Positions 7,754 to 17,020 of a DNA stretch of 64,000 bases are shown piece after piece; within the stretch, counting starts at the first letter, position 1, and every line of letters begins with the position of its first letter. The stretch is from CAVQYV01 sp963718295 [NCBI: uncultured Methylomirabilota bacterium]. Lineage in GTDB: Bacteria; Methylomirabilota; Methylomirabilia; CAVQYV01. The notes under the pieces are model-generated. The model saw only the letters and a list, made by a program, of their open reading frames with translations, made no database searches and had not been told where the DNA came from. A program made the translations under genes and the position numbers. The stretch is taken from the NCBI GenBank assembly GCA_963718295.1, contig CAVQYV010000008.1, positions 632,519-696,518 of the forward strand, given 5' to 3'.

Positions 7754-9316
7754 ATGAATTCTTTTCCAAGAAAAGCTAGGCTGAACAAGCTGCGAATAGA
7801 TCTTGCATTCTCGTTTTTCTTGTCGTCGGTTTTAATTTGTCATCCCCAGAAAAGTATTGCGACAACATACCTGCCCCCTCAGCCTGATCCTTGGTATTCC
7901 ATATCCGTCGAAGTCGACGCGAGTTCTTTACCGCCTGGCGTGAAAATTCTGGAAAAGGAAGTTACGTTGTCGTTTTATGAAGGGACTGCGAAATTTCGCT
8001 ATCTCCACAACGAGAGTTCAATTCCTTTTTATCTCGTGAGAACCCTGTCGGGTCCACTGGATTGGGTCGGGCACTTTCCGCCCAATGAGGTCCCCGTAAA
8101 AAAGCTCCTAAACGGGAAGGTCTTCGAACTCGATCTTGGGAAGGATGTCTGGCGAGTTGCCGGCCCTGGAGGCGTGTCTCTCATGGACCTCCTGATTGAC
8201 TCCTACGAGAAAGTCTTTGGAGTGAAAGGGCCGGGTCGGCCTGATTCAGTGGTCGTGCCCTCCCCAAAGACGATCAGCTTTCGTACCATATATGGTAGCA
8301 AGGAGCTTATTCTGAATGCGACAATAACCTACGAAATCAACAAGGAATACAACCCGGAGCGTAACAATGAATACTACGATCTAAATTGGTTTCAAATCCG
8401 TTCTGTCCATTTCAACGAGGACGAGTTCCCGACAGGGCTAAAGGTCGGTGAAGACAGGCAGTGTCCGCACTCACTGTTGAAATTAACACTTGTAAATGAG
8501 GGAAGGACACCGCTTTACGTGATTGCAAGGTCAGAGGAGCCAGTTTCCTGGGTTAGTCAGTTCGCGCCCGGGAAAATACCGCACATGAAATTTGTCGATG
8601 GAAAGGTCTGGTGGTTTACTGGCCCCACGAGGTCTTATTTTCGTAACCCGGATGGGGTCGGAGGATTGGTAGGAGGGTCCGACCGAGAAGCTGATGGACA
8701 GATCGACGAGTTCTACATCTTTCGTGAGTCTGGAGTCGTATCCCAGCAGGTTCGAGCAGATGATCGGCCAGATCAGGTCAGTATTCCCTCCCCCCAAGAC
8801 TTTGCTATTGAGGCGTTTTATGGGACATCGCCCGTATGGCTCCGCGGAAAGATCATCTATGCACTGAATGGCAAGTATGGCCCCGATGCCGGTAAAGGCC
8901 CACCCATTGTTGCCTCTAGTACAGGGTTTACCTACCCAGGGGCGAGAAAAGAGATGGTTTTTCTCCCGGTAACAATTCTCAATTCCATTCTTATGAATTT
9001 ACTCTTTTTCCGCCTGCTCAGAAGGCGGAAAGAGCGAAGTCTGTCAATAGTTCTGGGTATTGTTTTCGGTATCGTAGAGTCGTTCTTAATTTTTGGTGGC
9101 TTCGTAGCGGCAAGCCAGTGGGTTTTCTACAAAAGCCTGAGGTGGGTAGGGCTTCAAGGTTATAATTTAGTAGCTCTGATGCTCACGGCGTTATTCTTGA
9201 TACTCAGTATTCCTCTTTTGATTCGGTACAGGTTTTCGATGAGAGACACTTCAGTTTTTGTTGTCGGAAGCTTTCTGTTGATCCGCGGCGTCTTCTGGAT
9301 TTCCGGTTATTACTAA
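7754..9316 (+). CDS. Exported/membrane protein with two duplicated beta-rich modules
   Basis: The 520-residue protein is not recognised. A signal-like segment follows the start MNSFPRKARLNK. Two related modules of about 190 residues come next. Each has a L/F-P-x-G-x-K start, a WVxxFxPxxxPxxKxxxGKV block, and P-D-x-V-x-x-P-S-P followed by a Y-G-(S/T) strand and a TYEIN or YALNG element. The C-terminal 130 residues hold about four hydrophobic helices. This suggests an extracytoplasmic beta-sandwich sensor or adhesion part anchored in the membrane. The ATG 7754 has AAGGGATCGG upstream; the frame is open from 7583, so a longer form is possible. The gene is intact, in contrast to its repeat-rich surroundings. 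Confidence 0.65.
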   Translation: MNSFPRKARLNKLRIDLAFSFFLSSVLICHPQKSIATTYLPPQPDPWYSISVEVDASSLPPGVKILEKEVTLSFYEGTAKFRYLHNESSIPFYLVRTLSGPLDWVGHFPPNEVPVKKLLNGKVFELDLGKDVWRVAGPGGVSLMDLLIDSYEKVFGVKGPGRPDSVVVPSPKTISFRTIYGSKELILNATITYEINKEYNPERNNEYYDLNWFQIRSVHFNEDEFPTGLKVGEDRQCPHSLLKLTLVNEGRTPLYVIARSEEPVSWVSQFAPGKIPHMKFVDGKVWWFTGPTRSYFRNPDGVGGLVGGSDREADGQIDEFYIFRESGVVSQQVRADDRPDQVSIPSPQDFAIEAFYGTSPVWLRGKIIYALNGKYGPDAGKGPPIVASSTGFTYPGARKEMVFLPVTILNSILMNLLFFRLLRRRKERSLSIVLGIVFGIVESFLIFGGFVAASQWVFYKSLRWVGLQGYNLVALMLTALFLILSIPLLIRYRFSMRDTSVFVVGSFLLIRGVFWISGYY

Positions 9317-9784
9317 CCAGTCCAGCCGACGCGTAGACGCAGTATAAAGGTCACAGTTCCGTTGTAAGACTGTGCGCCCTTCTTTGGAATAGCCGATTCA
9401 AAATACCCTGCGATAGACTGCCCACTGAGAGTTCTATCCTTCCCGAGGGATGTTCACTCTTCGTATATCTCGTTGTTCAATCGATATCCGCGGCGCCGGC
9501 CCTCCTACTAGGTCAGGAACTCGTCGACAATGGGAATCCATTAGGCGGCTCGTCTCCACCTCATTGCCAGTCATACACTAATCAGTCAAAGGCCTGATCT
9601 GCCCCATGGTCTTGCCGAAAGAGACCTTAGAGTTTTCCGTTGACTACCCTCACGGGAGAGAGTAAATAATAGACGGGGCTTCCTGCAATGCGAAGGAGGC
9701 CTGGCGTCTTCTCCCTGCACCTCTTTCAGAGGGGATGTTTTCCTCTGGGATGGCATTTCCACCTGCCTCTTGAGGAGAAACAGG
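9317..9784. other. Intergenic region upstream of cyclase gene A1
   Basis: No gene is supported in this stretch. It holds promoter module 4 at 9640-9668 and the leader of the cyclase gene. Confidence 0.5.
9640..9668 (+). promoter_or_regulatory. Promoter module 4, TTGACT-N17-TAAATA
   Basis: The -35 box is TTGACT (9640-9645), with a 17-base spacer containing the small dyad CCCTCACGGG, and the -10 box is TAAATA (9663-9668). It lies 117 bases before the cyclase gene A1 start and is its likely promoter. A spacer dyad recurs in module 5. Confidence 0.6.
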
Positions 9785-12700
9785 ATGAAATGTCCTAAGT
9801 GTCAGACGGAGAATCCTGATTCCAAGAAATTCTGCCGCAAGTGCGGAATGAAGCTGGCCCTCATCTGCTCCCACTGCAGCTCTGAATACCTTCCCGGAGA
9901 TGAGTTCTGCGGAGATTGCGGCCAAAAGCTAGCCCAGCCTCTCGACACCTCCCGCCCCGCCTCCTACACCCCCAAGCATCTGGCCGACCAGATCCTCACC
10001 TCCAAGTCTGCCTTAGAAGGGGAACACAAGATCGTCACCGTCCTCTTCGCAGACGTGGCGAACTTCACCTCCCTCTCCGAGAAGCTGGACCCGGAGGAGG
10101 TCCATCAGATCATAGATGGATGCTTCCAAATTCTGATGGCCGAGATCCACCGCTACGAGGGGACCATCAACCAGTTCACCGGGGATGGGGTGATGGCCCT
10201 CTTCGGAGCCCCTCTGGCCCACGAGGACCACGCTCAGCGGGCCTGCTACGCCGCCCTGGCCATTCAGAAAGCCTTGGCGGACTACCAGGAGAAGTTGAAG
10301 AAGCAGCATGGCATCGACTTCCGGATGCGCATCGGCCTCAACTCCGGCCCGGTCGTGGTGGGCAAGATCGGGGATGATCTGCGCATGGACTATACGGCCA
10401 TCGGGGATACCACCAACCTTGCCTCCCGAATGCAGAGCCTGGCCCAACCGGGTACCATTCTCATCTCCCATCATACCCACCATCTGGTCCATGCCTTCTT
10501 CGAGTTCCAACCTCTCGGCAAGATCGAGGTCAAGGGCAAAGAGGAACCCCAGGAGGCCTATCTGCTCCTGCAACCCAGCGAGGTCGAGACCCGAATTCAG
10601 GCCTCCGTGGTCAGGGGCCTCACCCGCTTCGTGGGACGGAAGAAGTCCATGGCCGCCCTCATGGAAGTCTGGGAGAAGGTCAGGAGTGGCTCTGGCCAGG
10701 TGGTGAGCATCGTGGGTGAGGCGGGAGTTGGGAAATCTAGGCTCTTGTTGGAATTCCGCCAGTCTCTCGCTTCAGGGGAGGCTCTCTATCTGGAAGGCCG
10801 CTGCATTCAGTATGCGGGCTGCATCCTCTATCTGCCCGTCCTGGATCTGCTGAGATCCTACTTGGAGATCCAGGAAGGGAACCGGGAGGTCCTGGTCAAG
10901 GGAAAGCTCTCCGGGAAAGTGCTCTCCTTGGATCTCAGTCCGGAACAAATCCTGCCGCCCCTCCAGGAACTCCTCTCCCTGAAGGTAGAAGATCAACCCT
11001 TCCTCCAGTTGGAGCCTCGACTCAAGAGGGAGCGGACCTTCGAAGCCTTACGAGACCTCCTCCTCCGGGAGAGCCAGAACCAGCCCCTCATCCTGGCCAT
11101 CGAGGACCTCCACTGGATCGACAAGACCTCCGAGGAGTTTTTGGGCTATCTCGTCGATTGGCTGGCCTCGGCGAAGATCCTCCTCATCCTCCTCTATCGT
11201 CCCGAGTACACCCATCCCTGGAGCAGCAAGTCTTATTACAGTCATATCGCCCTCACGCAACTGACCCGGGACCCCAGCACGGAGCTCATTCAGGCGATCT
11301 TGCCAGAAGGAGAGGTGGTCCCCGAGCTGAAAGCGCTCATCCTGGACCGTGCCGCTGGCAATCCCCTCTTCATGGAAGAGTTCACCCACTCCCTCTTGGA
11401 GAACGGCTCCATCCGCAAGCAGGATCACCAGTACACCCTGACCAAGAAGCCCTCGGGGATTTCCCTACCCGACACCATCCAGGGGGTTATCGCCGCCCGC
11501 ATGGACCGGCTGGAGGAGAACCTCAAACGAACCCTCCAGGTCGCCTCGGTCATCGGACGGGACTTCGCCTTCCGCATCCTCCAGCTCCTCCTGGGCATGA
11601 GAGAGGAGCTGAAATCCCACCTCCTCAAGCTCCAGGGCCTGGAGTTCATCTACGAGAAATCTCTCTTCCCCGAGTTGGAGTACCTCTTCAAGCACGCCCT
11701 CACTCAAGAGGTGGCCTATCAGAGCCTTCTGCTCAAACGGCGCAGGGAGATCCACGAAAAGATCGGAGCCGCCATCGAGCAGCTCTATGCCGAGCGGCTG
11801 GAGGAGTTTTTTGAGGTGTTGGGGTATCATTTTGAGAAGGCAGGCGTGTCCGACAAGGCAGTTCGGTATTTCCACCTCGCTGGGCAGCGAGCGGTCCAGC
11901 TCTCGGCCAACGAAGAGGCGATCGGCTATTTCAGTCGGGCTCTGGAGCTGCTGCAGAGCCTGCCGGGATCACGGGAGCGCGATGAGCAGGAGCTGGCGCT
12001 GCAACTTGCACTCTGCTCCCCCTTGAGAAACGCCAGGGGTTGGGCGGTCCCGGAAGTGGGTCGGGCCTGCGCCCGTGCCCTGGAGCTTGCGCGGCAGGTG
12101 GGTGAGACGCCCCAAACAGTTGCAGCGCTTGGGTCGCTTCACGCATACCATATGACGCGGGGAGATCATCGGATAGCCCTGGAGCTGGCAGAGCAGTTCC
12201 TCCATCTGGCTCAGCCTGATGATCCTATCCAAATGATGAGGGCCCACCGTGCCATGGGAATGTCCCTGTTTTATGCGGGAGAATTTGACCAAGCCCGGAT
12301 TCACTTAGAGCAGGTCATGGAGTTGTATGAATCCCAAGAGCACCGTTCTCTGGCATTCCTCCAGGGACTGGATTTCGGAGTCATTCCACTTGCCCTAGAC
12401 GCCTGGGATCTATGGATATCAGGCTATCCCGATCAGGGACTCAAGAGGATCCAGGAGATGATGGCGCTGGCCCGAGAGTTGGATCTACCATTCCCACTGG
12501 CTCATGCCTGCGGCTGTAGCGCCACCTTTCATTGGCTCCGCCGAGAGCCCGAGAGGGTCCAACAATATGCCAAGGAACACCTCCCACGTTCCATTGAGGG
12601 AGGATTTCAACTACTGAAGGCAGCGGCGATTATTGAACTGGGTTGGGCCCAAGCCAGGAAGGGAGAGGTGGAAAATGGCATCGCCCGGATGGGCCAGGGC

Positions 12701-13144
12701 CTGGATGCCTGGAGATCCAGAAGTATGTATTTTTGGTCCTCATTCTATCTTGCCGGGCAGGCCGAAACTTACGGAATACTTGGAAAGACCCGAGAGGGAC
12801 TGGACGCGGTAGGAGAGGCTCTTGACATCATTCAGAAGACTGAAGAGCGTTGGTGTGAAGCGGAGGTCCATCGAATCCAGGGCGAGCTGTTGCAACTCAG
12901 CGGGAGGCCCTCCGAGGCCGAGGCCTGCCTCCGCCAGGCCATGGAGATCGCTCGCCATCAGCAGGCGAAATCGTATGAATTGCGTGCCACCCTCAGCCTG
13001 AGCCGTCTGCTCCAGAAAGAGGGCCGATCCGAAGAGGCCCGGCAGCTCCTCTCCGAAATCTACGGCTGGTTCACCGAGGGATTCGATACCCCGGACCTCC
13101 AGGAGGCCAAGGGCTTGTTGGATGCGCTGGAGGCAGTCTCATGA
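9785..13144 (+). CDS. Zinc-ribbon / class III cyclase / AAA ATPase / TPR protein (gene A1)
   Basis: The 1119-residue intact protein begins with two zinc ribbons (Cys 3, 6, 17, 20 and 28, 31, 42, 45). A class III nucleotide cyclase domain (about 81-265) follows, with metal-binding aspartates in FADVANF and TGDGVMALFGAP and the IGLNSGPVVVG strand. Next comes an AAA/NACHT-like ATPase with Walker A GEAGVGKS (about 310) and Walker B AIEDLHWID (about 435), then TPR-like helices from about 620 to the end. This matches large bacterial cyclase-ATPase-TPR signalling proteins, thought to link a protein-sensed signal to cyclic nucleotide output. The ATG follows TTGAGGAGAAACAGG. It overlaps gene B2 by ATGA. 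It is the only complete copy of the pair in the window. Confidence 0.9.
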   Translation: MKCPKCQTENPDSKKFCRKCGMKLALICSHCSSEYLPGDEFCGDCGQKLAQPLDTSRPASYTPKHLADQILTSKSALEGEHKIVTVLFADVANFTSLSEKLDPEEVHQIIDGCFQILMAEIHRYEGTINQFTGDGVMALFGAPLAHEDHAQRACYAALAIQKALADYQEKLKKQHGIDFRMRIGLNSGPVVVGKIGDDLRMDYTAIGDTTNLASRMQSLAQPGTILISHHTHHLVHAFFEFQPLGKIEVKGKEEPQEAYLLLQPSEVETRIQASVVRGLTRFVGRKKSMAALMEVWEKVRSGSGQVVSIVGEAGVGKSRLLLEFRQSLASGEALYLEGRCIQYAGCILYLPVLDLLRSYLEIQEGNREVLVKGKLSGKVLSLDLSPEQILPPLQELLSLKVEDQPFLQLEPRLKRERTFEALRDLLLRESQNQPLILAIEDLHWIDKTSEEFLGYLVDWLASAKILLILLYRPEYTHPWSSKSYYSHIALTQLTRDPSTELIQAILPEGEVVPELKALILDRAAGNPLFMEEFTHSLLENGSIRKQDHQYTLTKKPSGISLPDTIQGVIAARMDRLEENLKRTLQVASVIGRDFAFRILQLLLGMREELKSHLLKLQGLEFIYEKSLFPELEYLFKHALTQEVAYQSLLLKRRREIHEKIGAAIEQLYAERLEEFFEVLGYHFEKAGVSDKAVRYFHLAGQRAVQLSANEEAIGYFSRALELLQSLPGSRERDEQELALQLALCSPLRNARGWAVPEVGRACARALELARQVGETPQTVAALGSLHAYHMTRGDHRIALELAEQFLHLAQPDDPIQMMRAHRAMGMSLFYAGEFDQARIHLEQVMELYESQEHRSLAFLQGLDFGVIPLALDAWDLWISGYPDQGLKRIQEMMALARELDLPFPLAHACGCSATFHWLRREPERVQQYAKEHLPRSIEGGFQLLKAAAIIELGWAQARKGEVENGIARMGQGLDAWRSRSMYFWSSFYLAGQAETYGILGKTREGLDAVGEALDIIQKTEERWCEAEVHRIQGELLQLSGRPSEAEACLRQAMEIARHQQAKSYELRATLSLSRLLQKEGRSEEARQLLSEIYGWFTEGFDTPDLQEAKGLLDALEAVS

Positions 13145-13551
13145 CGCCCCAGGGCGTCGCCCGCCGTCTCATCGCCATTCTTTCTGCGGATGTCAAGGAC
13201 TACACCCGCCTGATGAGCCAGGACGAGGTGGGGACCATCCGCACCTTGGCCGCCCACAAGGAGGCGATGGAGGCCCTCATCCATCGCTACCGGGGCCAAG
13301 TCGTGGATGCCACCGGAGACAACGTCCTGGCCCGCTTCGACAGCATCCTGGATGCAGTGAACTGCGCCGCCGAGATGCAGCGGGACCTGGCAGAGCGCAA
13401 TGCCGATCTGCCCTATGACAGGAAGATGGAGTTCCGGATGGGGATTAGCCTGGGGGATGTGGTGGAAGAAGAGGGTCGGATCTATGGGGACGGGGTGAAC
13501 ATCGTTCGACCGAGGCTCACGAACGTCGCCGCCCGCCTCCAGGCCCTCTGA
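13141..13551 (+). pseudogene. Class III cyclase domain, gene B copy 2, truncated
   Basis: The gene starts in an ATGA overlap with gene A1 and encodes the same cyclase domain as the copies at 1-456 and 26147-28034 (RRLIAILSADVKDYTRL onwards). An eight-residue in-frame insertion (VRPRLTNV) splits the conserved GVNI-AARLQAL motif. The frame then ends right after ARLQAL, inside the domain. Another reading frame takes over at the break. The downstream TPR end of this gene survives as a scrap at 16266-16400, beyond an arylsulfatase gene, so the gene seems to have been interrupted. The product is unlikely to be active. Confidence 0.85.
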
Positions 13552-13712
13552 TTTGGGATCCCAAGGAGACCCAGGCGGTCGAGCCGCGCCACTTTCACAG
13601 CTGGATGCATGCGCACTTCGGTCGGCTGATGAAGGAGTTCCAGGAGAGCGTCAAGCGCGAGCCGGTCATCCCGGCCGGCGCACCGCTCGACTTTGTGCCG
13701 AAGGTGGGATGA
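13549..13712 (+). pseudogene. C-terminal fragment of an unidentified gene (possibly sulfatase)
   Basis: At the break in cyclase gene B2 a new frame is open for about 54 codons. It reads IWDPKETQAVEPRHFHSW, then a helix with FGRLMKEFQESVKREP, and ends IPAGAPLDFVPKVG-stop. The DPKE and closing pattern resemble the ends of arylsulfatases, and an arylsulfatase follows 185 bases downstream. There is no start codon or ribosome site, so this is a 3' scrap brought in with the insertion. The family assignment is tentative. Confidence 0.45.
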
Positions 13713-13896
13713 GTAAAAAGTGTCGAGGGGAAAAGAAAATAGTGTCGTGGAATGAGTGTCGTGGGGAAGAAAACAAAACTGTTTTTTTGCCGTTTTTCAC
13801 CCCACACTAGGGCTTTGCTTTTCCGACTCGACCCTCGGTCATTTGTGTTCCACCTCGGTACTCGACACTCGTCACTAACACGAAAGGAGACTTCTT

Positions 13897-16251
13897 ATGG
13901 CACTCAAGGAGTACAAACCGGGGACCGCATTCAGTGGGGTGATTGGACGCACGTTTGATGTATCACAGCCCGCCTGGCCTCAGCCGCTTCGCGCCAAAGA
14001 GGGCGCGCCGAACGTCCTGTTCATCGTCCAGGACGACACCGGTTTCGGCCAGATGGGGTGCTACGGCAGCCCCATCGAAACGCCGAACATCGACAGCATG
14101 GCGAAAAACGGGTTGCTCTTTAACAACATGCACACCACGGCCCTCTGTTCGCCCACGCGTTCGTGTATCCTGACTGGCCACAACCACCATTCCAATGCCA
14201 TGTCCTGCATCACCGAAGGCTCCACCGGCTTTCCCGGCAGCAACGGCTACATCCCGTTCGAGAACGGGTTCCTGTCGGAGATCCTGCTCCAGCACGGCTA
14301 CAACACCTTTGCCCTGGGCAAGTGGCATCTCACGCCAGCCACCGAGTTTACCGGGGCAGGACCCTACGACCGCTGGCCGCTGGGCCGCGGGTTCGAGCGA
14401 TTCTACGGGTTTCTCGGCGCCGACACGCACCAGTACTACCCGGATCTGACCTACGACAATCACTCGGTCGAACCGCCCAAGACGCCGGAGGAGGGCTACC
14501 ATCTCACCGAGGACATCACCGACAAGGCCATCAGCTTCATCGCCGACTCCAAGCAGAACGCGCCGAACAAACCCTTCTTCATGTATTTCTGTCCGGGCGC
14601 GGGGCATGCGCCCCACCACGTCCCCAAGGAGTGGGCGGACAAGTATAAGGGCAAGTTCGACATGGGCTGGGACAAATACAGGGAGATGGTTTTTGAACGC
14701 CAGAAGAAATTGGGCATCGTCCCCCAGGAGGCCGAACTTTCCCGCCACGACCCCGACGTCAAGCCATGGGACAAGTGCTCACCGGAGGAGAAGAAGGTCT
14801 ACGCCCGCATGATGGAGGTGTTCGCGGGATTCCTCTCCCACACGGATTATCACTACGGCCGCCTGTTCGCGTTCCTGAAAGAGATCGGCGAGTGGGACAA
14901 CACGCTCATCATGTTCATCTCTGACAACGGCGCCAGCCCCGAGGGCGGCCCGACCGGCTCGGTCAACGAGAACCTCTTTTTCAACTCCGTGCCCGAGTCC
15001 CTGGAAGATAACTTGAAGGCCCTCGATGACCTCGGTGGGCCGAAATACTATAACCACTACCCGTGGGGCTGGACTTGGGCAGGCAACACGCCCTTCCGCC
15101 GCTGGAAGCGCGAGACCTATCGGGGCGGCATTAGCGACCCATTCATCGTCCACTGGCCCAAGGGCATCAAGGCCAAGGGCGAGGTTCGCACGCAGTACGC
15201 CCATGCCATCGATATGGTCCCCACGGTCCTCGAGCTGCTGGGGATCGAGGCCCCGACCAAAATCCGGGGGGTCACCCAGTCGCCGATCGAGGGCCTGAGC
15301 TTTGCCCATGCCCTCGACAACGCCAAGGCACCGACCCGGCACGTCACCCAGTATTTCGAGATGCTGGGTCACCGTTCCATCTACCATGACGGCTGGCGCG
15401 CGGTCTGCCCCTGGCCTGGCCCGTCCTTCACCGAAGCAGGCAAGCCGGTGGGCGAGCCTATTCCAGCCCAGATGCTGACCGAGCTCGATGCCAATCACTG
15501 GGAGCTCTATCACGTGGCCGAGGATTTCGCCGAGAACCACAACGTGGCCACGGAAAACCGGGCCAAGCTGATCGAGATGGTAGCCCAGTGGTACGTCGAG
15601 GCCGGCAAGTACAACGTCCTGCCCGTGGACGGCCGCGTCATGCTGCGCGCCCAGGAGGAGCGCCCCCAGATCGCGGTCGACCGTACAAGTTACACGTTTT
15701 ACCCAAACACGCAGCCGATCTCGGGGGCGGTCAACGTCAGCACGCTGAACCGGCCGCATAGCATCACCGCCGATGCAGAGATTCCAAAGGAAGGGGCTGA
15801 GGGCGTGCTGCTTTCGGTTGGGGGCGTCGATGGGGGATACTCCTTCTACGTCAAGGATGGGAAGCTGTGCTACGTGCATAATTATGTTGGCAAGGAAATC
15901 ACGATCGTCCGGTCCAAGGAGAACGTGCCTGCAGGACGCCATGAGCTGAGGTTCGAGTTCGAGCCGACGGGCAAGCCCGATATCCGCGGGGGCAAAGGAT
16001 CGCCCGGCCGGACCCAGCTCTACATCGATAAGAAGTTGGTGGGCCAGCTCGAAATGGCCGTTACGACTCCCATGTCATACGGATTGGGCGGCGGCCTGGC
16101 TGTGGGTGCCGATGTGGGCTCACCCGTTACGACCGATTATAAGGCGCCGTTCCCGTTTACGGGCAAGCTCTACAAGGTCACGTTGGATGTCAGCGGAGAG
16201 CTGATCGTGGACGACGAGCTGACCATGAGGAAGATCATGGCAAGGCAGTAG
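13897..16251 (+). CDS. Arylsulfatase (type I, formylglycine)
   Basis: The 784-residue protein has the type I sulfatase signature CSPTRSCILTG with Cys84 as the residue oxidised to formylglycine. It also has the metal-binding VQDDTGFGQMG near the N-terminus, GKWHLTP with the catalytic Lys and His, HAPHHVP, and SDNGASPEGG with the distal metal Asp-Asn. Such enzymes hydrolyse sulfate esters of aryl or alkyl alcohols. The C-terminal part (about 600-784) is a beta-rich extra domain found in longer bacterial arylsulfatases. No signal peptide is seen, so it may be cytoplasmic. The start follows CGAAAGGAGA. It interrupts a cyclase gene, pointing to acquisition by recombination. Confidence 0.92.
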   Translation: MALKEYKPGTAFSGVIGRTFDVSQPAWPQPLRAKEGAPNVLFIVQDDTGFGQMGCYGSPIETPNIDSMAKNGLLFNNMHTTALCSPTRSCILTGHNHHSNAMSCITEGSTGFPGSNGYIPFENGFLSEILLQHGYNTFALGKWHLTPATEFTGAGPYDRWPLGRGFERFYGFLGADTHQYYPDLTYDNHSVEPPKTPEEGYHLTEDITDKAISFIADSKQNAPNKPFFMYFCPGAGHAPHHVPKEWADKYKGKFDMGWDKYREMVFERQKKLGIVPQEAELSRHDPDVKPWDKCSPEEKKVYARMMEVFAGFLSHTDYHYGRLFAFLKEIGEWDNTLIMFISDNGASPEGGPTGSVNENLFFNSVPESLEDNLKALDDLGGPKYYNHYPWGWTWAGNTPFRRWKRETYRGGISDPFIVHWPKGIKAKGEVRTQYAHAIDMVPTVLELLGIEAPTKIRGVTQSPIEGLSFAHALDNAKAPTRHVTQYFEMLGHRSIYHDGWRAVCPWPGPSFTEAGKPVGEPIPAQMLTELDANHWELYHVAEDFAENHNVATENRAKLIEMVAQWYVEAGKYNVLPVDGRVMLRAQEERPQIAVDRTSYTFYPNTQPISGAVNVSTLNRPHSITADAEIPKEGAEGVLLSVGGVDGGYSFYVKDGKLCYVHNYVGKEITIVRSKENVPAGRHELRFEFEPTGKPDIRGGKGSPGRTQLYIDKKLVGQLEMAVTTPMSYGLGGGLAVGADVGSPVTTDYKAPFPFTGKLYKVTLDVSGELIVDDELTMRKIMARQ

Positions 16252-16265
16252 CAAGAGAGTGAAAA

Positions 16266-16400
16266 GCGGTTGAGATGCTCAGGCAGATGTCCCCCCGGGG
16301 GACACCAGCCAGGCAACTCCTGGCCGCTTGCCTGGCCTACCTGGGCCGTATGGAGGAGGCCCATGCCGAGGCAGAGAGGGCCATGAAGGAGATATCGAGA
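16266..16400 (+). pseudogene. Remnant of cyclase gene B C-terminus (TPR)
   Basis: The frame AVEMLRQMSPRG, then LGRMEEAHAEAERA, matches the end of the gene B copy at 27808-27925 (AVETLRKMSPMG, then LGRMEEARAEAEK), at both protein and DNA level. It starts 15 bases after the arylsulfatase stop and fades after KEIS. Together with 13141-13551 it brackets the arylsulfatase, so it is probably the displaced tail of gene B2. Confidence 0.75.
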
Positions 16401-16555
16401 ATAAGGAGATTGAGTCGGGGAATTGTCTTTGGAAGCAGCGTAAAATCAAGAAAAGAAGGCCATGACTATTTTAGAATCATGACCGTCTACAGTGGCATGC
16501 TCTCATTTGAACAGATCTGATTTAGATCCCTCCTCAGCGGCCGCCTAATTTTCCG

Positions 16556-16584
16556 TTGACTCGCCCCATTCGGGGGAGTATAAG
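16556..16584 (+). promoter_or_regulatory. Promoter module 5, TTGACT-N17-TATAAG
   Basis: TTGACT (16556-16561) and TATAAG (16579-16584) lie 17 bases apart. The spacer is an inverted repeat, GCCCC-ATT-CGGGG, so a regulator could bind between the two boxes. The next gene downstream is the DUF3568 lipoprotein, over 400 bases away. Confidence 0.55.
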
Positions 16585-17017
16585 CTGATTATGGTTTTTT
16601 TTGGATTCCTTCTTCCTATCACCTTTCCGCTTTGTCTGAGAGGGAACATGGGCCGGAATCTCCAGAAAATGGTTCTATGAAGCCTCCAAGGTGGGCGCCA
16701 GCCCGCTGAGGGGGGTTTTGTGTTTTCAGCCCGCATTCGCCCCACCTGACGAAAGGAGAGGGGAAGCGAGCAGCAGGTCTCTCCGATGAGCCGATGCGAA
16801 GCGTCGGCTCATCGGGGGATTCACCGTTCGCATTTACGGCCGTCACGCCCTTGGGATCCAATGCGTCGCGTCCATCCGGGATGCGCAGTATCTCCACCGG
16901 GCTGACACTCACCAAACGGTGGGAACCGTCAGCCTCGTTTACACGTGGCTTGGCGACGCCGGGTTCAGCGCTGTTGAGTGGCGGGCTGCTGACAGCCGCT
17001 GAGCGGGAAAAGGAGGA
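16585..17017. other. Intergenic region with a 12-bp hairpin and a short repeat
   Basis: No gene is supported. A stretch near 16750-16785 (GAAGCGAGCAGCAGGT and flanks) recurs near 19242-19275. The hairpin listed at 16783-16815 begins where that repeat ends. Confidence 0.5.
16783..16815 (+). repeat. Perfect 12-bp inverted repeat
   Basis: CCGATGAGCCGA (16783-16794) is perfectly complementary to TCGGCTCATCGG (16804-16815) with a 9-base loop. No T-run follows, so it is not a classical terminator. Confidence 0.6.
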
Positions 17018-17020
17018 ATG

